Positions 27,821 through 36,367 of a stretch of DNA of 64,000 nt are shown piece after piece. Source of the DNA: an uncultured Ruminococcus sp. (GTDB taxonomy: Bacteria; Bacillota; Clostridia; Oscillospirales; Ruminococcaceae); NCBI GenBank assembly GCA_947624255.1, contig CANQJO010000007.1:1-64000 (forward strand), read 5' to 3'. Numbering within the stretch: the stretch's first letter is position 1; each line of letters opens with the position of its first letter. The position numbers and the translations under genes were made by a program. Under the pieces are notes generated by a model, which saw nothing but the letters and a program-made list of their open reading frames with translations, ran no database searches and was not told the origin of the DNA.

Positions 27821-28945
27821 TCATTTGACCGCTACTGCCGCATAGTCCTGACTTCCGAAGATCATATCGGAAACACGCTTCATCACACTGTTGAATTCTC
27901 CGATATTTGCGCCCTCCGCTTCAAGAGGCGGTATCTCATATGGCGGACGGCTGCTTTCGGTATAGATTATCTCAATATTCCGGAAACCTGCCTTTTCAAG
28001 ATAATATTTCATCGTCAGCGGATGGACGGGCTTCGTATGCGACGGATCTATATAGAATGCGTTCGTATATATGGAAAGTGATGTCGGATTCGGTGTCTCC
28101 AGTACAATGCAGCCTCCCGGGACGAGTTTCTCATATGCTGTGCAGCAGAGATCCATTATCCGGGAAATTTCAAGATGCTCCGCTACCTGACCGACAAAAA
28201 TACCGTCAACGCTGTCAAGTTTTGAGAGATACTCCGCTCCGTCACCGCAAACTGCCTCATAGCCTTTCATATTGCAGTAGTCAACATACGGCTGATAGAT
28301 GTCCACCCCTCTTGCGGGAATGCCGTTATCCTTCATAAGTGAGAGAAACTCTCCCCTGCCGCAGCCAATGTCAACGACATTTTTCTTGTCACTGAAATAT
28401 TTCAGATAATATCCCTGAGCTTTCTTGATGCTGTCGATCGAGCCTCTGAAATGATTCTCAAAATCAAAATAGTCGATACAGCTATAGTCGTCCGAGGTCT
28501 GCACTGCCGGAGCGGTCTGCACGACCTCCCTGCTCTCCGGAGCGGAAACTCCGTTTCTTTCAAGAGAGGATATCTTCAGCTTTAAAAATTCGCAGTCGCT
28601 TTCAAGGCGTTCAATGATGCTGTTGTTGTTGCGAAGATTTACGCTGATGTTTTCAACATCATTCCTGAGTAAACCGTCCGTCCCGGCGCAGGCATCAAAC
28701 CTTGTGTCAACATCTTCACGAAGTTCAGCAAGCTCACCTTTAAGAGCATTTATCTCCTGTTCTGCCATATCAAGACGGCTCTGCAGCTCACGGCTGTTTT
28801 CTGCAAGTTCAGCCTCGATGTGTTCCATATCACGGTTTATCGCCTCAAATCCTGACATGATCCCGGGGAACAGTCTCTTTTTGATGATCGCCTTCAAGCC
28901 CCTCTGATTTTTAGAATGCTCCAGAAATTTCGATAGATCGCTCAT
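27821..28945 (-). CDS. SAM-dependent methyltransferase with N-terminal coiled coil
   Basis: This 374-residue protein has an N-terminal coiled coil (about residues 35-130, with repeats like ELQSRLDMAEQEINALKGELAEL) joined to a class I methyltransferase domain (about 165-374). The SAM loop is VVDIGCGRGEFL, followed by GVDIYQPYV and the late signature VPGGCIVLETPNP. In ABC-exported polysaccharides, a terminal methylation at the non-reducing end can stop chain growth and mark the chain for the Wzt carbohydrate-binding domain, with the coiled coil as a ruler (WbdD type). The neighbouring Wzt has such a C-terminal domain, so that role is a reasonable inference. The ATG overlaps the Wzt stop by one base. 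Confidence 0.8.
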   Translation of the reverse strand: MSDLSKFLEHSKNQRGLKAIIKKRLFPGIMSGFEAINRDMEHIEAELAENSRELQSRLDMAEQEINALKGELAELREDVDTRFDACAGTDGLLRNDVENISVNLRNNNSIIERLESDCEFLKLKISSLERNGVSAPESREVVQTAPAVQTSDDYSCIDYFDFENHFRGSIDSIKKAQGYYLKYFSDKKNVVDIGCGRGEFLSLMKDNGIPARGVDIYQPYVDYCNMKGYEAVCGDGAEYLSKLDSVDGIFVGQVAEHLEISRIMDLCCTAYEKLVPGGCIVLETPNPTSLSIYTNAFYIDPSHTKPVHPLTMKYYLEKAGFRNIEIIYTESSRPPYEIPPLEAEGANIGEFNSVMKRVSDMIFGSQDYAAVAVK

Positions 28946-30240
28946 TATATCACCTCAAAAATACGGCTCCCCAGCTCCCAATTGTGTTGTAGTCGAGCTA
29001 TTCCCACATCGCCCATTGCCGAAAGCATGACGATCTTTGCAGCCTCACGGTAGTAGTCCACGGGAATGCCGTCACCTGTCTCAATGGCAATGTCGATGAG
29101 ATACTCTCCGGCAAGAAGTCCGGTATGCTTCAAGTTTATGGTGAACGTGCCGTTCTCCGTCAGCTCAAATTCAGGGAGCTTGTCTATACGTGTGTTCGTT
29201 CCGTAGCACTGAACACCGTCACGGTTGAATATTCCTATACCGAATACAGCATCAGGTACTCTCTCATTTACATTATAGTCTATTTTCAGAGAAATACTCT
29301 CCCCTGTGCGGAATACCTCCTGCTGTGAGCCGTTCTCCGAAAAGACGGTTATCTTCTTTATTCTTGCATTGCCGTTTCCCCAGCGTTTTTTTGCCTGCGG
29401 TGTGTCCTCTGCCGGCGGAGCTTTCTGCTCTGCCTCATTTTCCCGAGACTGCTGCTCCTGCTGCTGTTTCTTTTCAAGATCACGGCGGTTATTTTCCTGT
29501 ATTTTCTGACTCATGAAGTCAAGATATTCGAGATCTATCTCCTTTGGACTTCCCTGCGCTCTGATAACACCCTCATGTATCCATATGGAGCGGTCGCAGA
29601 TCTGCTCTATCTGTCCCAGAGAGTGGGATACTATAACTATTGTCGTTCCGTTAGCCTTTATTTCTTTCAGCTTATTGAAACACTTTGCCTGAAAGTTTGC
29701 ATCTCCCACGGCAAGTATCTCGTCAATAAGAAGTATATCCGCATCAACGTTTATCGCAACAGAAAACGCAAGGCGCATATACATTCCGGAGGAATACGTC
29801 CGGACAGGATTATCTATGAAATCCTCCAGTTCCGAAAAGGCGATGATGTCCTCCAGCCGGGAGTCTATCTCCTTTTTTGTCAGTCCGAAGATCGCCGCAT
29901 TTGTGTAGATATTCTCTCTGCCGCTCATATCGGGATGAAAGCCCGCTCCCAACTCGATAAGACTGGAGACACGTCCGTTCATGGTGATAGTCCCCTCGTC
30001 GGGATACATTATTTTTGTCAGAAGTTTGAGAGTTGTGCTCTTGCCGCAGCCGTTGCGCCCGATAAGACCGACAGCCTCGCCCTTTGATACGGTGAAGCTG
30101 ATCTCACGCAGGACATCTCTTACCTCACATCGTCTGCGCTTGCTGAACAGCAGGCGTTCTTTGAGCTGAGAGCCTTTATCAAGATAGACCTTGAAGCTTT
30201 TTTTAACATTTCTGACCTCTATTGCCGTTTCGTTTAACAT
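28945..30240 (-). CDS. wzt: Polysaccharide ABC exporter ATPase with C-terminal carbohydrate-binding domain
   Basis: This 431-residue ATP-binding subunit powers polysaccharide export. The cassette (residues 1-245) has Walker A GRNGCGKST, signature TYSSGMYMRLAFS, and Walker B ILLIDEILAVGD, as in TagH/Wzt/RfbB. A Gln/Glu-rich linker (NRRDLEKKQQQEQQSRENEAE) leads to a Wzt-C-type beta-sandwich at about 290-431, which in O9a-type systems recognises the modified chain end before export. The protein pairs with the Wzm-like permease immediately upstream (TAATG overlap). Confidence 0.9.
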   Translation of the reverse strand: MLNETAIEVRNVKKSFKVYLDKGSQLKERLLFSKRRRCEVRDVLREISFTVSKGEAVGLIGRNGCGKSTTLKLLTKIMYPDEGTITMNGRVSSLIELGAGFHPDMSGRENIYTNAAIFGLTKKEIDSRLEDIIAFSELEDFIDNPVRTYSSGMYMRLAFSVAINVDADILLIDEILAVGDANFQAKCFNKLKEIKANGTTIVIVSHSLGQIEQICDRSIWIHEGVIRAQGSPKEIDLEYLDFMSQKIQENNRRDLEKKQQQEQQSRENEAEQKAPPAEDTPQAKKRWGNGNARIKKITVFSENGSQQEVFRTGESISLKIDYNVNERVPDAVFGIGIFNRDGVQCYGTNTRIDKLPEFELTENGTFTINLKHTGLLAGEYLIDIAIETGDGIPVDYYREAAKIVMLSAMGDVGIARLQHNWELGSRIFEVI

Positions 30241-31016
30241 TATAATTCCTCCGCAAAATGCCTTTGAAGCCTGTTGAACACCAGAACTCCTATTATCAGG
30301 AAAAGCACACCAAGTCCTGCGGCTGACAGCAGCGATGCAAGATCAGGTATCTCCTTGTAATAAAGCACAGCCCTGTAGCAGCCTATAACGTGCGTCATCG
30401 GATTCAGGTTGAAAACAGGAAGAAGCTCATCAGGGACAATGGATTTATCATACATTATCGGTGTCATATACATCCAAGCCATTGAGATTATTCCCAGAAT
30501 ATGCTCTAAATCTCTGAAATAAACGGTCACAGCCGAAGTGAGCATAGCCATTCCCAAAGCGAGAAGATACTCCACCGCCATTATCACCGGCAGGCAAAGC
30601 AATGCTAAAAAATTCAGCCCTGCTCCGGAGATGATTATAACTCCGAAAATAACGATGAAGCATAGGAGCATATTCACAAAGCAGCTTGTGACATATGAAA
30701 TAGGTATCACCATTCGTGGAAAATATATTTTTTTAACAAGATCTTTCTGTGCCACCACCGAGGCTGCTCCGACCGTTATTGAGGAGGAAAAGAATATCCA
30801 CGGTATAAGCGCAACAAAAAGATAGAGATAATAACGCTCTATGTTCGTTTTCAGAATGAAGGAGAACACTATCGTATATACTACCAATTGCAGCAGTGGA
30901 TTTATGAATGTCCACAAAAAACCAAGGACTGAGCCTTTGTATCTTCCACGAAGATCTTTTTTTACAAGGCTGAAAATCATTTGCCTGTAAGCGTATAATT
31001 CTTTAGCAGTATTCAT
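30240..31016 (-). CDS. wzm: Polysaccharide ABC exporter permease
   Basis: This 258-residue inner-membrane protein has six predicted helices and the ABC-2 layout of Wzm/TagG/RfbA. The N-terminal amphipathic segment RQMIFSLVKKDLRGRYKGSVLGFLWTFINP is characteristic of the family. With the Wzt partner it would carry a lipid-linked polysaccharide across the membrane. It is the first gene of the operon, starting about 155 nt downstream of a consensus promoter with a palindrome next to the transcription start. RBS: AGGAGC at short spacing. Confidence 0.92.
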   Translation of the reverse strand: MNTAKELYAYRQMIFSLVKKDLRGRYKGSVLGFLWTFINPLLQLVVYTIVFSFILKTNIERYYLYLFVALIPWIFFSSSITVGAASVVAQKDLVKKIYFPRMVIPISYVTSCFVNMLLCFIVIFGVIIISGAGLNFLALLCLPVIMAVEYLLALGMAMLTSAVTVYFRDLEHILGIISMAWMYMTPIMYDKSIVPDELLPVFNLNPMTHVIGCYRAVLYYKEIPDLASLLSAAGLGVLFLIIGVLVFNRLQRHFAEEL

Positions 31017-31133
31017 TTTTGCTCCTATCGCTCCTGAGATTTATATTAAACGGCATTGCGGATCGCACAGATGCCGAAAGACTTTGCACATAATGCCGGG
31101 GAGGAAAGCGTGCTGCGTGCGGATCGGCAAATA

Positions 31134-31161
31134 GTAAACGCCAAATAAATTTGTCGTTTAC
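31134..31161. promoter_or_regulatory. 28-bp palindrome just downstream of the polysaccharide operon start
   Basis: GTAAACGCCAAATAAATTTG followed by TCGTTTAC reads the same on both strands except for one base pair. It begins about 11 bases after the predicted transcription start. GTAAACG...CGTTTAC half-sites resemble LacI-family operators, so a repressor site is likely; as RNA it would also form a strong hairpin. No dedicated regulator gene is adjacent. Confidence 0.55.
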
Positions 31162-31178
31162 CATAACATACATTACAT

Positions 31179-31207
31179 ATATTACACTATTTTCCCTGAA
31201 TTGTCAA
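31179..31207 (-). promoter_or_regulatory. Promoter of the polysaccharide export operon
   Basis: On the minus strand TTGACA (31207-31202), 17 bases and TAATAT (31184-31179). The predicted start is near 31172, leaving a leader of about 155 nt before wzm. Confidence 0.8.
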
Positions 31208-31293
31208 GTCAGCACTGTCAACGGCAATTTTTCTGTCTGCTATTTTTATCGCAGGGAGTTTTTATTGATGTCATATAGTATGTATCACGCCAA

Positions 31294-31333
31294 AAAAGAA
31301 AGGCTGCGCAGCAAAATGTCTGCGCAGCTTTTG
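31294..31333 (-). terminator. Terminator of the SGNH/dockerin gene
   Basis: The stem GCTGCGCAG/CTGCGCAGC (31303-31311 with 31320-31328) is followed on the minus strand by CTTTCTTTTTT. It lies a few bases after the stop codon of the gene at 31337. Confidence 0.8.
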
Positions 31334-31336
31334 ATA

Positions 31337-34300
31337 TTACTTTGCAAACTGTGCAAGCCCCTCGATATTCCGGGACTTCACAGCATCGGCAACAAGTTTT
31401 GCAACGGCATTTGCACCCTCCTCGGTAAAGTGCGTGCCGTCGGTAGAGCCTTCAACAACGCCCATAAGATGATACTTCAAAGCAGCATCATATCCTATAG
31501 AATTGTAATGCTCCACCATGAGGCTGTTAAGATCAATGCAGGGAATATTATACTTTGCGGCAAGCTGTTTGCAGGCATCGCAGTAATTTGTGTAGCTGTT
31601 CACGAATTTTCCTCCGGAGTACGCTTTCATACCGATAACAGTCGTCACAAGTATGGGAGTTGCTCCCTTGTCGAGAGTGTCCTTGATAAACGAGGTCATG
31701 TACCACTCATATGAACCCTCTGCCGGATTGTCGGCGTCTCCGCAGACAGGAGCGTATCTCTCGGCATTATTGTAGGCTGAATCATTGATAGCAAACTGTA
31801 TCATCACGAAATCTCCGGCTTTCAGATTATCGGTGATAGACTTGAAGCGTCCCTGATTGTAAAAGCTCTTGGAGCTTCTTCCTGCTATGGAGTTATTCAC
31901 CACGCTGACATTTTCGTTGAAATAATCCCCGAGGTAGTATCCCCAGCCCTGTTGAGGAGCGTAGCTTGCACGATAGCTCTGAACGGTCGAATCTCCGGCA
32001 ATGTAGATCACGGGCTTGTTTTCATCGCCTTTCTGCTCCTCCTGCGAGGGATCATACGTTTCAGCGATCGGCTCATCGGTCTTCATGATCGTCAGGCAGT
32101 CGAAGTTCGGTCCGCCGTTTTCGGTTACAGAGACCATTCTGATCGTATTTTCTCCGGCTTTGAGCGGAAGAACGATACCACGCTCCTCCCAGTTTGTCCA
32201 TGCGCCCGTTCCGATGAAAGGCTGCATCCAGCAGTAATCGGTAACGCCGTTGACGAATATCTTCATCTTTCGGTCGGAATCCGTACCATTGGCAACACGG
32301 AAGCTGACAAGATAATTGCCCTCACTTTCGGCATTTACAGTCCATGTGATGCTGCTGTCAACAACATTATCGAGATTCACATAGCCGTCCTCACGCAGAA
32401 ATCCCTCATTGACTGTTTCGGTAACGCCGCTGTCCCAAACCTGATCTGCGGCGAAATAATATCCTGCAAGAGGATCGGGTGCTGTGGTGGTAGTCGTTTC
32501 GGTCGTGGTCGTGGTGACAGTTTCGTATTCGATCGGGGGAAGCTCATCAAGACCGAGACAGCATTTCTGTATGAACTGAGCATCGAGGACGGTTATGCCG
32601 TCATTATTGATGACATCAGCGTTGATATATCCCTGATCGTTTATGCCCTCATCTTTTCCGAGACCGTACCTGTCGGGATTTGAGCAGTATTGCATTATCA
32701 GCACGGAATCGGAGAGATCTACTCTGTCATCGGTGTTTGAATCTCCGGGACGTTTTGCGATAACAGTGCTTACAACGGGAGGTTCGGTCGATGTGGTAGT
32801 GGTCGTGACAGTAGTAGTAGTCGTTGTGGTGGTAACATCGACCTCCTCCGCTATCCACTTCTGGCAGTTATGACCGTTGCGCTCCCAGAGCTGAACATTC
32901 GCACCGCTGTCCATGAGAGCACTTTTTACCTCTACAGCACTTCCGGCTGATACTTTCGGCACGATAGTATACGAACCGTCGCCGTTCTCCATGAATCTGA
33001 AAAGCTGCGCATCAGAGTGCGTATCAGTATAAATGCCGATATTCGTACCGTTGTCACTTTTTCCGTTGGCAACATCGAGCAGGAGCGTGCCGCCGCCGTC
33101 AAGCTCCGAGTAAACGTAGTAATACCCGTTATCGGCAGCTTTGACGTTCCATGTATTGCCGTTTTCGGGAGACTCTCCCTCACCCTGCCGGACATTTGTT
33201 CCGGCATCGGCAGAGCCGTTCTCCACCTCCATGTAAAGACCGCTGTTCACGTTTTTGAACATATAGCTTACGCTCTCATCGAGGACAGCCGGCTCAAGAG
33301 GATCAAAGTCTATAAGCCCCGATATTATCTGAGCGAGCTTGTCAGAGCCTGCCGCACTCTGGTGGAGATCATCATTTGCGGCATAATACGTCTCCATGGC
33401 GTCATATCCCACAGAGAGTCCGAACTCCTGCCACGGAGTAAAGAGATCAACGACCTGAACGTTCTGCTCCTGTCCGATAGTATCAAGCTGACCGCCGAAC
33501 CAGCGTCCCCCAAGCAGGGGACTTCTGTTCAGATCGCTGCGGCGACCCTGCTGCTTGACGAGTATGACCTCCATGCCCTTTGCCTTTGCACGCTTGACCA
33601 TATCGGTGACAGTGTCATAATACTCATCGCCGTTGGAGTAATTCGTATCATTTATTCCTATCGAAATGATATACATATCTCCCGGCTTGCCGTAATATTC
33701 AATGGGAGCGAATTGTCCGCCGTCAACAAATCCTTTCGCATACTGACCGCTCGCCGCCATATTGCGTATCTGCCAATAGTTTGAGTCAATGTATTTTCCG
33801 AGATACATTCCCCAGCCGTGCTGAGATGTATCCGCAGTGTTATAATAGTTGCAGACAGTTGAATCACCGCAGAGCCAGATAGTCGGATCCATAGCGGGAT
33901 CTTCCGAAAGCTGTGATATCTCCAATGAGCTCATGGTGAACGGATAGCCTGATTTTCCCTCGCACGCCTGAATGTTGAGCTGTCCGTCAGTGACCGGTAT
34001 GCGGAACGTATCGTAGGCATTATTTCCTGTGAGGTTTATAAGCTGTAACATTCCCTCAGCCCGAACACTTGTTCTGTTTGTGTTTCCGAGATATACCGTT
34101 ACCTGATAAAGTCCCTTCGGCAGGTCAACATTGAATGTGTTTGCAGCAGCGGTACTCTTGAACTGTACGGCATCGCTCAGCTCATTTTTTCCGGCGGCTG
34201 AAACGTTAGCCATATTTGCGGTCTGAGCAAATCCGTATCCCTTGCCTGCATCGTAGCCGTCAGATGCGGACACTCCGGTAAATCCCGAGGCTGTTCCGCC

Positions 34301-34441
34301 GCTGCCGAAATCGAATTTCCAATTGGCAGAGGCTGCCGAAACACCGGAATTCCGCTCAGGTGTTGAAGCACCGATACCGGTAAATGCGGCAAATGCCAAA
34401 GCAAGAGAGGTTATTCCGCTTATGAATTTTTTCATTTTCAA
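31337..34441 (-). CDS. Two-domain SGNH (CE12-type) esterase with ricin-like CBM, internal dockerin and CBM35-like domain
   Basis: This is a secreted 1034-residue, likely cellulosomal, carbohydrate esterase. Order: signal peptide (MKMKKFISGITSLALAFAAF), a beta-rich N-terminal domain (about 40-180), SGNH esterase 1 (about 185-375; CGDSTVCNYY, GINDTNYS, DDLHQSAAG), a ricin-type beta-trefoil (about 393-540), a Thr linker, a dockerin (about 563-640; PGDSNTDDRVDLSDSVL and ADVINNDGITVLDAQF), a second Thr linker, a CBM35-like domain (about 660-785), and SGNH esterase 2 (about 805-1025; AGDSTVQSYR, FAINDSAYN, DGTHFTEEG). Both esterases resemble CE12 rhamnogalacturonan/pectin acetylesterases. The dockerin is in the middle, not at an end. 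The gene is monocistronic with its own promoter and terminator. Confidence 0.9.
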   Translation of the reverse strand: MKMKKFISGITSLALAFAAFTGIGASTPERNSGVSAASANWKFDFGSGGTASGFTGVSASDGYDAGKGYGFAQTANMANVSAAGKNELSDAVQFKSTAAANTFNVDLPKGLYQVTVYLGNTNRTSVRAEGMLQLINLTGNNAYDTFRIPVTDGQLNIQACEGKSGYPFTMSSLEISQLSEDPAMDPTIWLCGDSTVCNYYNTADTSQHGWGMYLGKYIDSNYWQIRNMAASGQYAKGFVDGGQFAPIEYYGKPGDMYIISIGINDTNYSNGDEYYDTVTDMVKRAKAKGMEVILVKQQGRRSDLNRSPLLGGRWFGGQLDTIGQEQNVQVVDLFTPWQEFGLSVGYDAMETYYAANDDLHQSAAGSDKLAQIISGLIDFDPLEPAVLDESVSYMFKNVNSGLYMEVENGSADAGTNVRQGEGESPENGNTWNVKAADNGYYYVYSELDGGGTLLLDVANGKSDNGTNIGIYTDTHSDAQLFRFMENGDGSYTIVPKVSAGSAVEVKSALMDSGANVQLWERNGHNCQKWIAEEVDVTTTTTTTTVTTTTTSTEPPVVSTVIAKRPGDSNTDDRVDLSDSVLIMQYCSNPDRYGLGKDEGINDQGYINADVINNDGITVLDAQFIQKCCLGLDELPPIEYETVTTTTTETTTTTAPDPLAGYYFAADQVWDSGVTETVNEGFLREDGYVNLDNVVDSSITWTVNAESEGNYLVSFRVANGTDSDRKMKIFVNGVTDYCWMQPFIGTGAWTNWEERGIVLPLKAGENTIRMVSVTENGGPNFDCLTIMKTDEPIAETYDPSQEEQKGDENKPVIYIAGDSTVQSYRASYAPQQGWGYYLGDYFNENVSVVNNSIAGRSSKSFYNQGRFKSITDNLKAGDFVMIQFAINDSAYNNAERYAPVCGDADNPAEGSYEWYMTSFIKDTLDKGATPILVTTVIGMKAYSGGKFVNSYTNYCDACKQLAAKYNIPCIDLNSLMVEHYNSIGYDAALKYHLMGVVEGSTDGTHFTEEGANAVAKLVADAVKSRNIEGLAQFAK

Positions 34442-34476
34442 GTGAGCTTCCCCCTTAACGCAATATTCTTTTTATA

Positions 34477-34505
34477 TTGTATCATATTATGCAGCGAAAT
34501 GCAAG
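34477..34505 (-). promoter_or_regulatory. Promoter of the SGNH/dockerin gene
   Basis: On the minus strand TTGCAT (34505-34500), 17 bases and TACAAT (34482-34477) give a good sigma-70 match about 35-40 nt upstream of the start. The 290-bp gap between this gene and the C39-like gene holds no other gene that I can support, only GC-rich hairpins such as GGCGGCGAGCCGCC after the C39-like stop. Confidence 0.65.
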
Positions 34506-34731
34506 ATTTGAAGAAAAAATTTTTTAGTCATATCTTTTGAATATAAAGTCTTCCGTTTACTATTATGCGTGCGAAGAAATGTCCCCCTTTCAGAAACGGT
34601 ACAGCGTGAACCGGGTGCAGCGTCACGCTGCCTTATCACTCCTCTGTCACTTCGTGGGAGACTAATGCACAGAGATCTCTTCCCTTACAAAACAACCTAC
34701 AGTGCGAAATTCCTTGCGGCGGCTCGCCGCC

Positions 34732-35547
34732 TCATCGCATGATAGCAATTGCCTGCATACCAAGCTCCTCATATCGTTTTTCGGAAAGCTCCTTATCGTA
34801 GGGGACATACGCACCGTCAAGGGGATCGTTGAAATAGTAGTTTTCATCATCACTGCCGACAAGCACAAGGCAGTGTTCTCCCGATGTCCATGTAAAATAC
34901 TCGCCTGTCTCGGGAATTATCCAGCAGTTATTCTCTTTCTTTTCGGTCTGCTCCATACCGATGCTCGCCCAGACCATTACAGGTATCCCACGGCTGATAT
35001 AACTCTCACACAGATCATCAAGGGGAGTACCTCTCAGATCATGCGCACTGAGATCATATTCCGGCAGACATTGTTCAAAAAAGTTCAGGATAACGCCGCT
35101 GTAGCAGCCGTAGCCGTACTCACTGTACGGATCGCCTATAAAATAGCTGTCAGGATCTTCTCCCACAAGCTGACCGTTGGAGTCCGTCCACAGCTCACAC
35201 GAGGGAATGTATTTGAAAAAGATCTCCTCCGGGGATAAAAATATCCCGTAATACGCAAGTATCATTGATGATGAATAAAGCTCACAGCCTGTGGGGAGCT
35301 TATCCTGTGGGTAATATGGCACATCTATCATATCATAACCTCCTGATGCAGAATTGACGGCTTCGGAAACCGATGTCATTATCGGCGAGTTATCTCCGGC
35401 AGAGTCATCATCATAAATAAGCGGCTCACTCACTTTGTCGGACGCAACCGAAACACAGCGGTCATACCAAATGTGGTTGATCTCACAGGAGCACAGAAGT
35501 GTGCATGATAAAGCCGCTAAAATGCCGTTTCTGATCGAATTATCCAT
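34732..35547 (-). CDS. C39-like cysteine peptidase, lipoprotein
   Basis: This 271-residue protein has a short lipoprotein signal (AALSCTLLCSC, lipid Cys about 21) and a Peptidase_C39_2 domain from about residue 72. The predicted catalytic residues are Cys88 (DKLPTGCELYSS), His225 (SGEHCLVLVG) and Asp241 (YYFNDPL). Such proteins are cell-surface papain-like hydrolases or inactive relatives; the substrate is unknown. There is no attached ABC transporter, so this is not a bacteriocin exporter of the usual C39 type. It is transcribed divergently from the two-component system at 35702, with about 155 bp between them, which makes it a candidate target of that system. RBS: AAGGAGAG. Confidence 0.8.
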   Translation of the reverse strand: MDNSIRNGILAALSCTLLCSCEINHIWYDRCVSVASDKVSEPLIYDDDSAGDNSPIMTSVSEAVNSASGGYDMIDVPYYPQDKLPTGCELYSSSMILAYYGIFLSPEEIFFKYIPSCELWTDSNGQLVGEDPDSYFIGDPYSEYGYGCYSGVILNFFEQCLPEYDLSAHDLRGTPLDDLCESYISRGIPVMVWASIGMEQTEKKENNCWIIPETGEYFTWTSGEHCLVLVGSDDENYYFNDPLDGAYVPYDKELSEKRYEELGMQAIAIMR

Positions 35548-35642
35548 ATCATCTCTCCTTTCTATGATAATATCATATCACTGCCGGAGACATAATGTAA
35601 TCACGAAACTGCAAAAGAATTGCAAAATTTACTCCGAATCGT

Positions 35643-35671
35643 TTGACACTTCACGCCATTGATGATACAAT
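35643..35671 (+). promoter_or_regulatory. Promoter of the two-component operon
   Basis: TTGACA (35643-35648), 17 bases and TACAAT (35666-35671) lie about 25 nt upstream of the response-regulator start at 35702. Confidence 0.8.
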
Positions 35672-35701
35672 TATATATAGTATATATTGCGGAGGCTAAT
35701 T

Positions 35702-36367
35702 ATGATAAAAATTCTAATTATAGAAGATGATATAAATATCGCTAAAATGATAAAGGCTACGCTCTCAATAGTAAATTATAAGGGGCACTGCTGTTTTGAC
35801 GGAAAAAGCGGCGCAGAGGAAGCGCAGAAAGGCATATATGATCTGATACTTCTTGATGTTATGCTGCCGGAGATGAGCGGATTCGATGTTATGGAGAGTA
35901 TCAAGGACTGCGGAACTCCGGTGATATTCCTGACCGCCTTGCAGGACGTTGCCGACAAGGTAAAGGGACTGCGCCTCGGTGCGGAGGATTACATCGTTAA
36001 GCCGTTTGAAGCCTTAGAGCTTCTTGCACGCATTGACGTGGTGCTCCGGCGCTCCAACAAGACACAGAATATCATAAACTATTACGGCATATCCGTGGAC
36101 GTAAACGGTCATACGATCACCAACAACGGCGAGCCGGTCCAGCTCACTCCCAAGGAGTTTGACGTAGTGGTGTATTTTCTCCGTCATCAGGATATCGCCG
36201 TCTCACGTGAACGTCTCCTCTCCAGTATATGGGGATATGAGTTTGAGGGTGAAAGCCGCACGGTAGATATTCACGTCCAGCAGGTGCGCCGTAAGCTCAA
36301 CCTCAAGGACAAACTCGTAACGATACCGAAGTTAGGCTACCGTTTAGAAAGTCAGGACAGAGAATGA
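35702..36367 (+). CDS. OmpR-family response regulator
   Basis: This is a 221-residue DNA-binding response regulator. The receiver domain has the acidic pair EDD near residue 9, phospho-acceptor Asp near 53 (LILLDVMLPEMSG), and a Lys in VKPFEALELLARI. The C-terminal winged helix (about 125-220) includes RTVDIHVQQVRRKL. The track start at 35687 is a TTG inside the ribosome site; the ATG at 35702 sits correctly after GCGGAGG, so I use it. The next gene, its kinase, overlaps by 4 bases. Confidence 0.94.
   Translation: MIKILIIEDDINIAKMIKATLSIVNYKGHCCFDGKSGAEEAQKGIYDLILLDVMLPEMSGFDVMESIKDCGTPVIFLTALQDVADKVKGLRLGAEDYIVKPFEALELLARIDVVLRRSNKTQNIINYYGISVDVNGHTITNNGEPVQLTPKEFDVVVYFLRHQDIAVSRERLLSSIWGYEFEGESRTVDIHVQQVRRKLNLKDKLVTIPKLGYRLESQDRE

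Noticed and set aside
31151-31714. 187-residue plus-strand ORF across the polysaccharide promoter and the SGNH 3' end
   Set aside because: It covers a minus-strand promoter and terminator and is antisense to the SGNH coding region.
33017-33784. 255-residue plus-strand ORF opposite the SGNH/dockerin gene
   Set aside because: It is antisense to a clearly coding multidomain protein.
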